Shown here: piece after piece, positions 46,488 to 59,252 of the stretch | How the letters are laid out: every line of letters begins with the position of its first letter | How positions within the stretch are numbered: position 1 is the stretch's first letter | Assembly: GCF_020921035.1 (NCBI RefSeq) | Contig: NC_063158.1 | Coordinates: 6,678,001-6,742,000, forward strand | Source: Rhodamnia argentea | Taxonomy: Eukaryota; Streptophyta; Magnoliopsida; Myrtales; Myrtaceae | Length of the DNA: 64,000 bases | Direction: 5' to 3' | The notes under the pieces: generated by a model | The model's database searches: none | Seen by the model: the letters and a program-made list of their open reading frames with translations, nothing else | What the model was told of the DNA's origin: nothing | Position numbers and translations under genes: made by a program

Positions 46488-48885
46488 ATGTCATCCGCCG
46501 GTGTTGCTGTGAGTCTTGTCCGCAATGATTCTTTCGTCTTCCCAAATCTATTTGATTCCCAATTGAGTACGCCCATCGATGAACCAATATTGGTTTACGT
46601 CGCCCTTTCTGGCTCGATGATGCCAATGCGAGTGCTAGAGACTGATTCAATTGAGTCCGTGAAACTGCGGATCCAAAGCTGTAAAGGCTTTGTCGTTAGA
46701 AATCAAACGCTGGTCTGTGGAGGCCGAGAACTCTCGAGGAATAATTCTCTAGTTCGGGACTATGGTGTGGAGGATGGGAATGTACTGCATTTGGTTCTGA
46801 AGCTCTCAGATCTCCAGGTCATCCATGTGAGGACGACTTGTGGGAAGGAATTCACTTGTCATGTGGAACGGAGCAAGGATGTTGGGTATGTCAAGCAACA
46901 GATTGCTAAGAAAGCAAGAGGTTTCATTGACTCTGATGAGCAGGAAGTTGTTTGTAATGGAGAGAGAATTGAAGATCAGAGACTTATTGAGGATATCTCT
47001 AAGCAAAACGGCGCGGTGATACATTTGCTGGTTCGGAAATCTGCTAAGGTTAGGCCTAGGCCTGTTGAGAAGAACTTTGAATTGTCTATTGTAGCAACAG
47101 AATTGAATGATAAAAGAAAGCCTGATGCTGGAAAAGAGAATGACCAGAGACAAGGTGGTGTTAGTGAAGAGAGCTATGGAAAAGAGGGTGAAGTTGATAG
47201 AGATTCGGTCATGGGGAAGACTCCAGAGAAAAAATTCTGCTTAGAGCCAATTCTTGTTAACCCCAAAATTGAGTTGTCTTCTTTCATTTGGGACATGATC
47301 AACTCGTCTTTTGAGGGACTGGAACATGGGTATCAGCCAGTGAGATCCATGGAGGGTACCGGAGGAGCTTATTTCATGCGAGATTCATTCGGGCAGAAGT
47401 ATGTTTCTGTTTTTAAGCCAATGGATGAGGAACCCATGGCTATTAACAACCCTAATGGTTTGCCTTTGTCTGAAAATGGTGAAGGACTGAAAAAGGGTAC
47501 AAAGGTTGGAGAAGGAGCTTTTAGAGAAGTTGCGGCATACCTTTTGGATCATCCAAAGACTGGGCGCCGCACGTTATATGGCGATGCAGAAGGTTTTGCT
47601 GGAGTTCCGCCTACTGCAATGATCAAGTGCTTGAATATAGGATTTAACCATCCAAACAATGTAAGTATGAAGATTGGGTCCTTGCAAATGTTCATGGAGA
47701 ATGAGGGCAGTTGCGAGGACATGGGACCTGGGGCTTTTCCTATGAATGAAGTGCACAAAATCTCTGTTTTGGACATAAGATTGGCTAATGCAGATCGGCA
47801 TGCTGGAAATATTCTCTTAAGCAAAGAGGGAGCGAGTGGCCAACCACTGTTGATTCCAATCGATCATGGATATTGCTTACCTGAAAGTGTAAGTACTCTC
47901 AACTTCTAACATCCTTGTAGTTGCCTTCTTACATAAAATAATTTGTATATGCCCATCTGTTTTCTTTTTTCATATGCCACTATGCAATAGATAGGTGCCT
48001 GTGCTTGACATCCATTAAATCAAGTTACCATTTAGCAATTGATTAAAGAGCCTGATAGATTAAGATCTAGATGAAATTAATCGGGTATTCTAGTAATAGT
48101 CTGGGTACTAACATTCAATTAAGATCTAGTACTACTTTTAACTCGTGGTTATACAAATGATGCTTGAGACTCAAGTGCTTGTGGAGCACAAAAGCTCTCT
48201 AATAATTTTTTTTAAGTTCCTTAATTTGTTTCTTTTCCAAATACTGGGTGTATTCTTACAAGATCCTAAATGATGAACAATCATACTTCTCAACTTGTAT
48301 TCACTGAGCTTGCGTGGTAGTTTCATTCATCACTTTAATATATAAAGAGAGAGCAAGTACTTTATGCTATCTCCTTGGTATCCTAAATGGATCAGTTGAA
48401 TTCACAGCTTTCTTTAATTTATGCTCATCCAGTTTTCTTGATTATTTATTTACTCATGTATAAATTTCTTGCTCCACCTACAGTTTGAAGATTGCACATT
48501 TGATTGGCTGTACTGGCCACAATCTCGCCAGCCTTACTCCCCCGAGACAATTGACTACATAAGATCTTTGGACGCTGAAGAAGATATTGCCCTTCTGAAA
48601 TTTCATGGCTGGGACCTTCCCATTAAATGTGCCCGCGTACTCCGCATCTCAACAATGCTGCTAAAAAAGGCAGTAGAAAGAGGCCTCACTCCCTTTGCTA
48701 TTGGGAGCATCATGTGCAGAGAGACCTTGAATAGGTGGTCCATCATTGAGGAGATTGTTCAGGAAGCGGAAGAATCTTTGCTCCCTGATAGCAGCGAATC
48801 TGCATTTCTAGATGCTGTATCCCAAGTGATGGATAGCTACCTCGATGAGATTGCGGGTCATCATCCTAGATACTCGAGTAGTTGA
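46488..48885 (+). CDS. Phosphatidylinositol 4-kinase gamma with two ubiquitin-like domains
   Basis: Type II PI4-kinase-like protein of the plant UbDK/PI4K-gamma group, closest in plan to Arabidopsis PI4Kγ4 and γ7. Two coding exons, 46488-47888 and 48484-48885, give 600 residues. The first ubiquitin-like domain is at about 34-106 (PILVYVALSGSMMPMRVLE) and the second at about 110-184 (QVIHVRTTCGKEFTCHVERS). A charged linker follows, then the PI3/4-kinase domain at about 285-560. It shows GGAYFMRDSFGQKYVSVFKP with a likely ATP-binding Lys310, then LANADRHAGNILL as the catalytic loop, and IPIDHGYCLPE as the metal-binding segment (DHG in place of DFG). Arabidopsis members phosphorylate proteins rather than lipids in vitro, so lipid kinase activity should not be assumed. 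The exon 1 donor AGT|GTAAGT and exon 2 acceptor CTACAG|TTTGAAGA are clear. Confidence 0.94.
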
Positions 48886-50474
48886 TATGTACTGACCATA
48901 CTGTACATATGTATGTACATGAGGACAAGAGGGTCGTTTCATCATTTAGTCGTAACCTTTTGTTTCAGGTTTTTTTTCGTACTTCTTTTATTTCATTGTA
49001 AGTGCACAAAGTTTATGTCCTCAAACTGTTGTTTGTTGTTTAGGTGCTGACTGACATTCTTTGTCATGCATTTATTCATTGCTCTCTGGAGTTATATTGA
49101 TTCTCTCTCTTTTCAATTTTGGCCAATATGACAGTCTGTTGGGTAGTTTTTTCAGCCGATGCCACTGACATGCATCCAAGGCTGGCATGGAATGTGTTTT
49201 CGAAGTGGCCGAATGTATTAAAATGTGGCGGTTGCTGTTTTGTCTGGAGCTGAGTCAGCATGTCATGTTTGACACCTATTCTCAAGTCGTGCTAGCAATC
49301 GAAACGTCCTAAACTGCCATATCGTGTTCAATACCATTTACCTCTGTCAGTTCTACTGCTAGTTTTAGGATAATAAACAGTACTGATGCTACTAGACAGC
49401 ATTGGGCCTGTGTTTCACCATTTGACTTGGCGGATTTTCAAGCAGTTGTCCAAGTTTTGGCTCAAGTTTCAGCTGAGCTTATTTGCACTGCCTCGAAAGG
49501 TGCACAATGCAGACTTTCAGGCCATCGCACAGACCCAGACACAATCTTCAAATAGAGAACCCAGCCTACTTCCCATCCTTGGAAAGCATATGAGTTGCAG
49601 CCTATCCCCTTGTAGAATGTAAACACGTAAGGATCAAAAGGATAAACTTCTGATTCTGAAGATTCAGAAAAGAGTCGTATGTGATTGGTTAGGTGTCCAG
49701 AAGGAACCGAAAGCAACGTGCATCCTCTTTTAACCACCGCTTCCCATAAGGCTTCGGGAGGCATTACTGTCAGAGATATCTCGAGATTGACCAAATCATA
49801 TGTAATGCCTCCTGGAATGAAACAACACATTTAGTTCAGAACATCAACGACTTCACTTCACTCATTGAAAAGTAATGTTCGCGCAGGTACACTCAAACTT
49901 AGCCAAAAGGCTGTGAAAGTATGGTTATGTTCACGCAGCTAGTTATTCTACACTGGCTAGGCAAAAACTGCCCTGCAAGGGGGATCTTCTTCTCTCCACG
50001 AAGAATCCGGCAGATCCAACTAAATGAAACGCTGTTGAAGCAAAAAGATATAGAACCCGCGCACACATGAGGTCCACAAAGTCTAGACTTCCACCTCATC
50101 CAAATAACATTCTTCAGCACCCAAGGGTGGCGACTCAAAATTTCGAGCTCTCCACATGGTAATTGATACAATTCTAAGCCATCAGCGCGAGGATCTTCCT
50201 TTAAGGATGTAGAGTTCATCCTAGTTTCAGTCAGATACCCTCTTCAAAGCAGAGCAGGAGCGCACATGTGCAGGGGCAACCCCATTTTGCACTTGAATTG
50301 GCAAAGGTCGCACGAACAAAACTGGTTAGCAGATAGTGGGGTTTGATGGGATGGCTTGGGAATGACTGATGCGACAGTCAAACTCCTGAAATAAATACAA
50401 TTTCTGGCAGGCAAAACGCTGCGAAAAAGCTGTAGCGGCTCAGGATTTCATAAGTCACAGTCATTCTGTGCCAC
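48886..50474. other. Convergent intergenic region with unexplained minus-strand frames
   Basis: The kinase and EMB1703-like genes both end here. Two minus-strand open frames, 49462-49830 (122 codons) and 49899-50219 (106 codons), lie close together, but I recognise no family in either and find no convincing splice link. They could be chance frames or a decayed gene. Confidence 0.35.
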
Positions 50475-53400
50475 TCAACTCTCGTCTGTAGGAAAAGCAG
50501 TCCGCTTTGTTTTCCTAGGACGGCTCGGTTTTTTTCTTGCCCGCTTTAATCTTCTCCTGAAAAAGGAAATAACACTCAAAGATAAATGCTTAAGTTTGTG
50601 TGGTATTACAAGAATTTATAAGGTGAACCTATTGTAGAGATAAATATGTTCCGTACGGCCAAAAGGAGTAGGACACCTTCAAAAGCTGAATGTAATGAAA
50701 GTGGCAGTGCCTTAATGCCAAAGATCCGAAACCACCTTTACTAACATGGAAAATAAACAGGAATTACCTCTTAGTGGGTTTACTGTTGACTCCAAACACA
50801 CCCTTCATCAATGCACCTATATCCACAGAACGTTCTTGCATGATTTTATCATGGTATATTTTGCTCCCAATCTCAGTAATCTGTTCTTCCACTTCCTCCA
50901 GAAGTTGGTCCACATTTAGCTGGACCTCTCCTTTTCTGATGACAGTTACACCAAAGCCATTCGCTTTGGCTTCCCGAAAAGCATCCTGAAAATGTGAAAC
51001 AGTTAACAGTTCCTCCAAAGATGATGACGCCACTCACCTCAAAATGGTTTAAACAAAAGGATGTACTTTGTTAGTACACTCGGGATACGCAAGAAAGTTA
51101 AAAGTGACCTTGGGTGGGAGAGGAACAATGAATGCTTGACCAGTTCCTAGCATGTCCATGTGAGCTTGAACAATGTAGCACAGGTTCTTGCAGTCACCAG
51201 CATCTTCAAAAGCAATTACATGATGTGGCTTCGGTTCCAATTCAAGATCTGCAGCCATCTCCAATGAGTAGAATCCAACTTTCTGCTCCCCATTGTGATG
51301 CGTATATAATTCAATGCACTGGAAAAACAAGCAGAGAAAAGCAATTTTATTTCTCAATACTTCCTGCCAAAAGTGAGAGAGAACCGTATGCGCTTTTATG
51401 TAGTGTTCTTTGTCCCTCTTAGAAAGGATTAATTGTTAATATAATCAAAATGAAGGTCTAGCAACATCTTGTGATACATTGTATTTTAAAAATCATCAAA
51501 AGTACACTCAGTTTACATGCATAACGAAATCTCAGTGACAGATATCCCAAAAGAAGGCTCATAATCCTGTAGTAACATTCCAAGAATAAGCAGCACTGAT
51601 ATAATTGGAGAAGCAATACGAGAGTTCAAGTCCTACCAATACATGTGGAAGATCTAGCCACCATAAATAATCCTCGTCCTTGTGTTCTGCATACTCTTGA
51701 TATTTGCTTACTACAGCTTGAGGTCCAAACAATTCCATCTCTCTCTTGAGTTTATTGAGTTTTTTCCCAATATATTCCTTATTTGTCTCGGGTAATTTAT
51801 CCATTAGTTCAGCAGCTTCCTCTATTTCCTTTTCAGTGATCCAACGATCCAGATCCTTCCCTATATCCTTCATGACAGATTTAACTTCTGGGTCCCTCTC
51901 TGCACTGTAAGACTCCAAAAATCCTCGAGACCACTTTTTTGTATGTTGCCAGTACTCCTTTCCCAATTTTTTACCAGTTCTAACAGAACCATCGCTGCCT
52001 TCTATGAGGATCTTGGTCTTTTTTAGATCCTTACTCTGAATATTATTTACACTGTTGACTGCTAAGGAAGATGTGTTATCCCCATTCCCTGCAGATTTCT
52101 CGACTAAATTCTCTTCATCCTTCTTCATAAGATGCGATACTTGAGCCTCTCCAGTCATTGATGCCTTCTTTTCCTCCAAATGTCTATTGACATAGTTCGG
52201 TTTCCCCACTGGAGGCCCTTTCCAGCGAGGAATAATCTTTTCCAATGAATCATATATGCTGACGCCATCTGAGGAAGAGGAGGAAAGAAATTATCATCCA
52301 AACGAAAATACATGTGAGCAGTATTAACAGCAGCATTCAACAAAGCCCTAACAGTTTGATGACAACCCAAAACAGGATATTACAGGATTTTCTCTTTTTC
52401 TTTTATAAAGAAAAAAAAGATTCGGAATTCCACTATTCTAAAGCTCTCACGAATCATACTGTTACACGTTCACAAATTATTTCTGGCATCTATTAGTCTT
52501 CTTCATAAGATAGATGTACAAATGGAAAACTGAAATGTAGGCCAATGACTACCTGCTCCGTAGTCAAGATTTTCGATGTTAGAATGGAGGTACTCGTGCA
52601 CTTTTAATAGCTCTTCATTCACCTTCTCAACTTTCTTCTCGAGACCCGCAAAGAAAGCACGCTTATCTTCAGCATCCATGGAATAAAATGGATCCTTGCC
52701 TGTCAATTCATTATCCCGAACTTGAAAAACAATTTCCCGAAGGCTATCATCTTTCATCCACTCGAGTTCACCAGTATCTCCATCAAGGCAAAGCTGAGTC
52801 GAGTCAATACCGACATTTAACTGCTGATTTACTTTCTCTCTTGCAGTCATGTAATTATTCCTAAATCCATCCCCAATTTTTTCTAGAACGGGTTCAACCA
52901 CATTAAAATTTTCCTCCATCCAGTTTTGAGATTTTTCAGATGTATCAGCCTCAGCAGTCAAGCCATTAGATTCATGTTTCTGACAAGTCGGGGGATTGCT
53001 GCTATCATATGCTCTATTTACTTCACCATGCCTTAACAAATTATCGACCATTTCGGGAATATATTCTAATTCCTTAGCAGTCATATCTCCATGGAAGTTA
53101 GCATTCACCATGGAATTAGGTGTTCCTCCGGACATGCCAACACTAGCTGATTGCTCGCCTATGTTGGTTGTCTCTCGTAAATTGCTGTTAATCTCACTTT
53201 CTCCCATATCCTCCTCCTTAAAATTTTCATTTCCTTCTCGTGTACCAGGTTTGTCAAAAAGATACTCTCTAGCTTCTTTCACCGACCGTATGATCTTTGG
53301 TTTCCTTCTGACCGCATTTCCTCGGTGTGCTTCACCATCAAGAGCATCTAAGGACTGGATTTCGCGTGCATTGGAGAGATCTGATATGCACTCGGTAGCC

Positions 53401-54908
53401 TTGTCTTGCCTGCAGCTTCCAATGTCACTATGATCTCCCATGGCCGAAACACTGGAAGCTCTGATGTCTCCATTTCTTTCTGCCAATGATTCACTATGGG
53501 ATGCATCCCAATCACTTTCTGGTTCAGGTGTTGATATCACATGAGATTCATTAGCGGGCATGCTCCCTCCGGTATGTGCGTGATATTTAACTGGAGAGCT
53601 AGCTGCATCTTCATCGCGTTGCTTGAACTCCTTTGTAGTAGATAACGACTCCTGTCCCTGCTTCTCTCCTTCACATCCTTCAGTGAGAGAACTCTCTCGA
53701 CCCTCAGTTTCCCTAGCTCTTTTAGCCAGCTCTCTTATTTCCTCGATTTTACCATCAAATCCAACAGCTAAGCCATACACAGGAGTAAATGGATCCTGCT
53801 TGGGCTCTGCCAATTCACTGCTTGAAGTCTTTGCTTGCCGGATACTACTTGCAAGCGCATGCTTATCCAGGTGAGGCCTTCGCATGAAATTAACTGGCGT
53901 TTCCGAAGCGTCTCTAAAAACCTCCAAATGCCCCTTCTCCAACATTTCTTTCTCGTTTCTAGCCTTCATCTTCCTCCTCATCATTTCCTTCTCCAGTTGT
54001 GTGTACCGCACCTCCCTCTTCCTGAAACTTGAAAACCACTTGATCGCGCAAAATACAAAGACACCACACAAGACCATGGTTCCAGCTCCCAACACTTTAG
54101 GCCTTAGAGCAGAATGAAATGGCTGATTTCGAAGGGTGCTAACAAAGCCAGATTCTGCATCCGTAGTAACAAATTTAGCCACTGAGCTGTTCCTTAGAAT
54201 CACGTTGCCCCCACTCTCCATCTCCATAGCTAAACCCTTAGCACGGGCTATCTTTGAATTCACTTCAATTGAGTCCCGGTGCTCAGGCAAGACCCCTCTG
54301 CTTCTTCTCAATATCTCGCCCTCGTCAACCGTGACACGCTTAACCTTCCCATCGGGATCTTGAAACACCGTAAATATAGGAGCCGAACCAACCCCCCAAA
54401 GATCGAGATCGTTCTTATACTGATCGACCCAGTTCTCCAATCTACTCCACATAACCGATTCACCCAATACCCTGCGTTTAGATTCTACCAGACCAGCAAC
54501 TTCGCCACCACGATCAAAAGGGACATCTTTACGAGAACCGCTCTCGATAAAAACATCATTCTCGAGAATGCCGTCAAAAGAGGGAGCTTGAGCATCGGAT
54601 TGGGGGTCAAAACGAGCGAAATCGGGACGCACCTTTTGGTCGTGGAAGAGCTTCTCCCTGAGGCGGTTCCGGCGTCGCTTAGCTCGACGGCCCGACAGAG
54701 CCGCGACTGGCAGGGGTCTGGCATTGGAGAAGGGTAAGCGGAGAGGCGGAGAGGGGGCTCTGCTGATTCGGGAGCTGGGTATACGGAAAGTGCGCCGCGC
54801 GCTGCGATTCCAACTCGAGATTGAAAATTTAGGGACGAAGAGCGATGCCGCAGAAGAAGCAGCAGGAGTTGCAAGGAATGGAAATGGAGAGTCCGTCAAC
54901 ACCGCCAT
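50475..54908 (-). CDS. EMB1703-like plastid protein (embryo defective 1703)
   Basis: Large protein related to Arabidopsis EMB1703 (AT3G61780), needed for embryo development; the molecular role is unknown. Five exons: 52553-54908, 51637-52268, 51109-51318, 50768-50985, 50475-50556. They sum to 1,165 residues in frame. The start at 54908 gives a Ser/Arg/Pro-rich N-terminus that looks like a chloroplast transit peptide. Other N-terminal features are RRAKRRRNRLREKLFHD at about 74-90, one membrane segment at about 271-291 (VLGAGTMVLCGVFVFCAIKW), and a charged coiled coil just after it. A long acidic, low-complexity middle follows. The conserved C-terminal part runs from about 786 on (KYQEYAEHKDEDYLWWLDLP, HHVIAFEDAGDCKNLCYIVQ, AFREAKANGFGVTVIRKGEV). 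The last exon adds a basic tail RRLKRARKKPSRPRK. If intron 4 is kept, the protein ends at the TAA near 50764 instead. Confidence 0.85.
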
Positions 54909-57758
54909 GGAGGGTTTTTCGCGGGATGTACGGGAAGAGGTGGGGGAACTGCTAAACCCCACTGATAAGTCGTTGGATGATACCGCCAAGTCCGAGAAAA
55001 TATTGGAGTCTGTCCTTTCCCTTTTTCTGGCCAATAAATTTTGCATAAATAAATGGGACATCTATAAATCTTTTTAAAAAAAATTGACTTTTGGAAAAAA
55101 AAAAAAAACCCCAACTGAATTTTAAGACATATGACTCTCTTAAAATTGTTGGTAAATTGTCCTTTTCTTTCAGTGAATAAGAAAATTTTGAAAAGAGGAG
55201 AGATGGCTAAAAGTTTTTGAAGATGCTTTTGTTGAAATTTGAATAGAAAGACGACGACGACGACGGCAGCAACAACAAACAAGTCTTGCCCTATAATGAG
55301 ATCGGTCGTATCGATCCTACAAGGCTATTAGGCTCGATTATGTTTCTTGTTCTTTTTTCTGGAGTTGGCTTCGCACTCAAATTAACATAAAACCACACAA
55401 AAATTCTTTTAATGAGGTAAAGAGGCATCGTTTCGATTTCAACTATACAAATTTCACGGTATGTTAATATTATGTTAAATAATCGGTCGATTCGAACTGA
55501 AATACGCAACTCTCTTCAGGAGAATGAAGGGTCAATCAAGACCTTTTTGATAGGTTTATCCCCCTCACTTTGTCCCGTGGCTGAGCATGACCAAGAAATA
55601 AGAGGAAAGAGGCATCAATGACATAATCCATTTCATTTACTATCAAGCTACGTATAGGCATCAGTGAAATCTTTATTTTCTTTTTCTTTTTTTTGTCAAA
55701 GAAATATTTTTTTTCTCGCGATGAAAAAAGTTAAACAGACGAAAATATAAGTCTCTTATTCTCTCTCTTTCTCTTACACCATTCCATCATACATCGATAA
55801 AATAATAATATATCTTTCCTCCGACTTTATCCATGCCGACAAACGATTATTTCTTTCGATTTTGTATCTGTTACAAATTTGAACTTGCTTTCCACTAAGA
55901 AGAGATTAAGTTAATTTCTAGACGTCATGTGATCCCTTTTTTTGCTTGTTGATCTTCCGTTCCTTAAATATGTAAGATCTAGAAAGAAATTCAAGCCCTG
56001 CTAGGCTGCTATAGCTAGTCAAACCATAACGATTCACTTTCTTTAAATTTCGCCCAGTAGACTGAATTCAATTTTGCAGCCGAGGTGATTACCGACGGGT
56101 TCGAACCTAGGTGGACTCTTAGGGTAATTATAATTTATTGGCCATGCGCTGTAAGGAAATTATTTATGTGCAAATTAGACGAGTCGGGCCTAAGCGGCCA
56201 AGCTTTCTAACAAGATAGCATTACCCAAGCCCGCACAAAAGACACTCTTCTAGCCTATTTTCCCAGGATAGGCCCAGGATCCATTTGCGGGGGTCTTTTG
56301 CCTCTCAAGTTTAAGAAATATAGTCTCCATAGGACCACAACAGCAGAGAAACGTGCGAGGTTTCACATGGATTTTTCTCTCTTGTGAACATGGACCGGCA
56401 CTCCCTATGGCAAAGCAAGGCTTCCGTGCTCTGCAGATTTGCTTTCCGAGTCCCTTTTACTTCACAAGCACAACAGGGCATCTGGTCTCCCATCACAGAA
56501 CATGGCTCTTTGATACGGTTCGCGTGACAAGATACCGTTTCCATGCTTTCCTTCTCCTTGGCCTGATCATAAAAATCGGGCTTTATCCAATGTAAACTGG
56601 TCGAGTCATATGCGACGAGTAACCGCGCGAGTAAGAAATCCGTCGAGATATCGGTGTAGCTAATGGTAGATAGGGTTTATGAGATTACATCTCCTTACAA
56701 ATCGAGGCATGATGAGGAAGGTATTCCCACACTCTCCACGTGTGCGAGAATCAAGTGATAAATCTCCGTTAACTTGAACATTTTGGGGTTGGACATTCTA
56801 AGACAGTATCAAAGTCAAGTTTTGTCCGATCAATTTCGTGAGTGCCGGAGGGCCCGTCTTTTCTAATCACAGATTTGTCAACCAAGCTCCTACTTATTAC
56901 CGACGAGTGATCATCATGACCCTTTGTCGTGCAAAAGCACGAGCATATCACCACCAAACGAATCATCGCTATATGGCCGGAGTCATCATCGCTCATCCCA
57001 ATCCCAAACGAAAAGAGAAAAGGCACGGGCTCCCATCATCACCACCAGCTGAATCACAGAACACGTGACGCGCCAAAGACCCACCCGTCGTTTTGTGTAA
57101 GCAATGGCAACATCTCCTCTCCACAAATCGAGAAGTACGCTGAAAGCACGGGGCAAAACACGTCGAACGACAGCGCATGTCTTGTCCGAATCCCGATCCA
57201 TGCGAGAGAGAGAGAGAGAGAGATCAGAAATTGCATGCATTTCGCGGCGGATTGCGCTCGGCAGTAGCTTTCGCTCGTCAATTATTGCGTCTGTCGTCTA
57301 ATCTAAATCTCAGTTCTACCCATAGATCTCGATGCCTCTCGCCACAATCCAATCGACCAGATCGAGCTATGATGCCGACAATCTAGTCAAAAGATTACAG
57401 TACGTCTCATTCCAATCCCATCCCAGATGGTGAGAATGCTTGAAAGATGAATAGATCGGCAGGTTGACGTTGGCCTCTCTTTGTATTAGTCGGAAATCGA
57501 AAAATATTTGCTTTGCCAGCTTAATTTATATATAATCATAACACGAGAAACGAAAACAATTTCTCGATTTGAGAAAAGAGGGAAGAGAAAAGTAAGGGGG
57601 AGGGGGGGAAGCGGAAAACTTTTCTGCGTCCTGTTCCTGCTAAATTCCAACAGACATTTCTGCTTTTTGAAAAGAAAAAGGAAAAGAAAAGGACTTGGGA
57701 GGGTCCCACGGTTACCGACTCCCGCACGTGCAGCGACATCCCACACATGCTACACCGC
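54909..57758. other. Gene-free interval between EMB1703-like and protease genes
   Basis: It holds the EMB1703-like promoter (right of 54909) and the protease 3' region. It is AT-rich at 55075-56000. Open frames at 56311-56595 and 56769-57281 are present on both strands but match nothing I know. A (GA)n run lies at about 57206-57222. I see no RNA gene. Confidence 0.4.
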
Positions 57759-59252
57759 TCACGCGCACCCACGTGGAGAGAACCCGACCCTCGAACCCGC
57801 CAGGTCGAACACAACCCGGAAGCCCTGTTGCTGGATGTTCCCGATTATGGACAGCCCGCTCATCGTGCCCGCGAACGCGAAGCAGAACGTCCCCTTGCTG
57901 TCCACCGGGATCAGGTAATTCGACGCCGGGAGGGACACGTCGGCTCCCCGGAAGTGCAGCACCACCGTCGGCACCTTCACCTCCGTCTTCCCGGACAGGT
58001 CGTAGCACGTGTCGAAGAGGGAGAAGTCCGGGCCCCGCTTCAGGTTCGACGCCCCGGCCCGGAAAGCGTCACGGAGCGCGACGTACGCGGGTCGGGTCAG
58101 GCGGGTCACGGACGTGCCCGAGTCGACGATGACCCCACCGTTGCCCGCGGGGTCCAGCTTGAAAAGAGAGGCCGTGATGCCGGGGACGCGTGCACCGCCG
58201 ACGCTCATCCCGATGAGCTCCACGTAGTAGAACGTATCCAGCTTAGGGTTTTTCAGTAGCGGAGTGAACCGGGCGGGTCGGGACATGGCCGCGTCGCCGA
58301 AAATGACGGAGGACGGCCTGGAGGAGGAGGACCGGTCCACCAGGCAGTAGGAGAACTTGTTGTTAAACCGGCGACCGGCCTGCGCAGGGAAGGAGAGCCT
58401 CCCGCGGCCGAGGCCCAGCAGCCCGGCGGCGCCGATGAAGAGGCCCTCGTTGTCGTGGCCGCAACCGAGGGCGATGCGGCCAACCCGAGTGCGACGGAAA
58501 GTCAGGGTCTCCGTGGAGAACTCGCCGAGGGTGAAGGAGCCGTCGCCGTAGGAGACCTGGTACTGGCACCTGCGGCGCTGGTTGCAGCCGGGGGAGTCGA
58601 GGCGGCGGCAGAGCGGGGAGGAGCAGGAGATGGCGGCGAAGGAGGTGGACTTGGAAGGGTCGAAGACAGGGTCGGTCTGGGAGTAGCATTTCCGGCAGGG
58701 GGCGCACTGGATCCAGACGACGTCGCTGCCCGTGTCGAGGACCATGTAGACGTAGCGGGCAGGAGTGCCCACGCCGAGGCGGGTGAAGTACTCGCCGCTC
58801 CCCTGGGCGAGCCCCGACACGACGGAGCTGCTGAACCCCATGCGAGGGAGGCTGGCGTTGCCGCCGGGGGAAGCGGCCGCGGCGGCGACTGCAAGCTCAG
58901 AGAGGGACTGGACGCGAGAGGCGTCTCTCTGGAGGCGGAGGTGGAAGAGGGCTTGTGGGGTGAGGTTGAAGGACAGAGCGTCAATGTGCTGCAACTCCAT
59001 GGAGAGAGCGGTGGAGGTGGCGGCGGCGGCGGCGGCGGCGGCGGAGGAGGAGGTTTCGGACTCTGACGAGAAGGCGGCGGATTCGGCTTCGGATTCGGGC
59101 CAAGAGGCGAGAGTGGGAGGAGATGGGAGAGGGCGGAGCACAAGGGAATGGGTCTGGAGCTGCAGAGTGGCGGGAGTGGAGAGAGCAGGAAGGAGGGAGG
59201 CGAAGGAGAAGAGGAGGAGGAGGAGGAGGGTTTCGGGTGGTCCTCCTTCCAT
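57759..59252 (-). CDS. Nepenthesin-type aspartyl protease (A1 family), intronless
   Basis: Secreted or apoplastic pepsin-like endopeptidase of the plant A1B group, similar to Arabidopsis AT1G01300 and AT3G61820. A single exon encodes 497 residues. A hydrophobic signal peptide lies at about 7-26 and a pro-region at about 27-150, with an Ala run at 71-78. The mature domain starts near GSGEYFTRLGVGTPARYVYM. The two catalytic motifs are DTGS at 173-176 and DSGT at 377-380, and the flap is YGDGS at 235-239. The Cys-rich nepenthesin insert is present (CAPCRKCYSQTD, CSSPLCRRL, CNQRRRCQYQ). The end reads SIIGNIQQQGFRVVFDLAGS. Both active-site Asp are intact, so it should be active. Codon use is very GC-rich compared with genes to its left, and this creates long shadow frames on the other strand. 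Confidence 0.95.
   Translation of the reverse strand: MEGGPPETLLLLLLFSFASLLPALSTPATLQLQTHSLVLRPLPSPPTLASWPESEAESAAFSSESETSSSAAAAAAAATSTALSMELQHIDALSFNLTPQALFHLRLQRDASRVQSLSELAVAAAAASPGGNASLPRMGFSSSVVSGLAQGSGEYFTRLGVGTPARYVYMVLDTGSDVVWIQCAPCRKCYSQTDPVFDPSKSTSFAAISCSSPLCRRLDSPGCNQRRRCQYQVSYGDGSFTLGEFSTETLTFRRTRVGRIALGCGHDNEGLFIGAAGLLGLGRGRLSFPAQAGRRFNNKFSYCLVDRSSSSRPSSVIFGDAAMSRPARFTPLLKNPKLDTFYYVELIGMSVGGARVPGITASLFKLDPAGNGGVIVDSGTSVTRLTRPAYVALRDAFRAGASNLKRGPDFSLFDTCYDLSGKTEVKVPTVVLHFRGADVSLPASNYLIPVDSKGTFCFAFAGTMSGLSIIGNIQQQGFRVVFDLAGSRVGFSPRGCA
59016..59045 (+). repeat. (GCG)n trinucleotide repeat in the protease pro-region
   Basis: A near-perfect GGC/GCG repeat encodes the Ala run at residues 71-78 of the protease on the minus strand. 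It lies in the pro-region, outside the catalytic domain, so its length is likely free to vary. Confidence 0.85.

Noticed and set aside
49462-50219. Two minus-strand frames as a possible resistance-gene fragment
   Set aside because: Leucine spacing does not hold up as a repeat, and no NB-ARC or TIR motif is nearby.
55067-55110. Poly-A/T runs taken as a possible retrocopy tail
   Set aside because: No processed gene copy adjoins the runs; such runs are common in this AT-rich DNA.
56080-56150. GGTTCGAACC resembling a tRNA T-loop
   Set aside because: No matching T-stem, anticodon arm or acceptor stem could be drawn around it.
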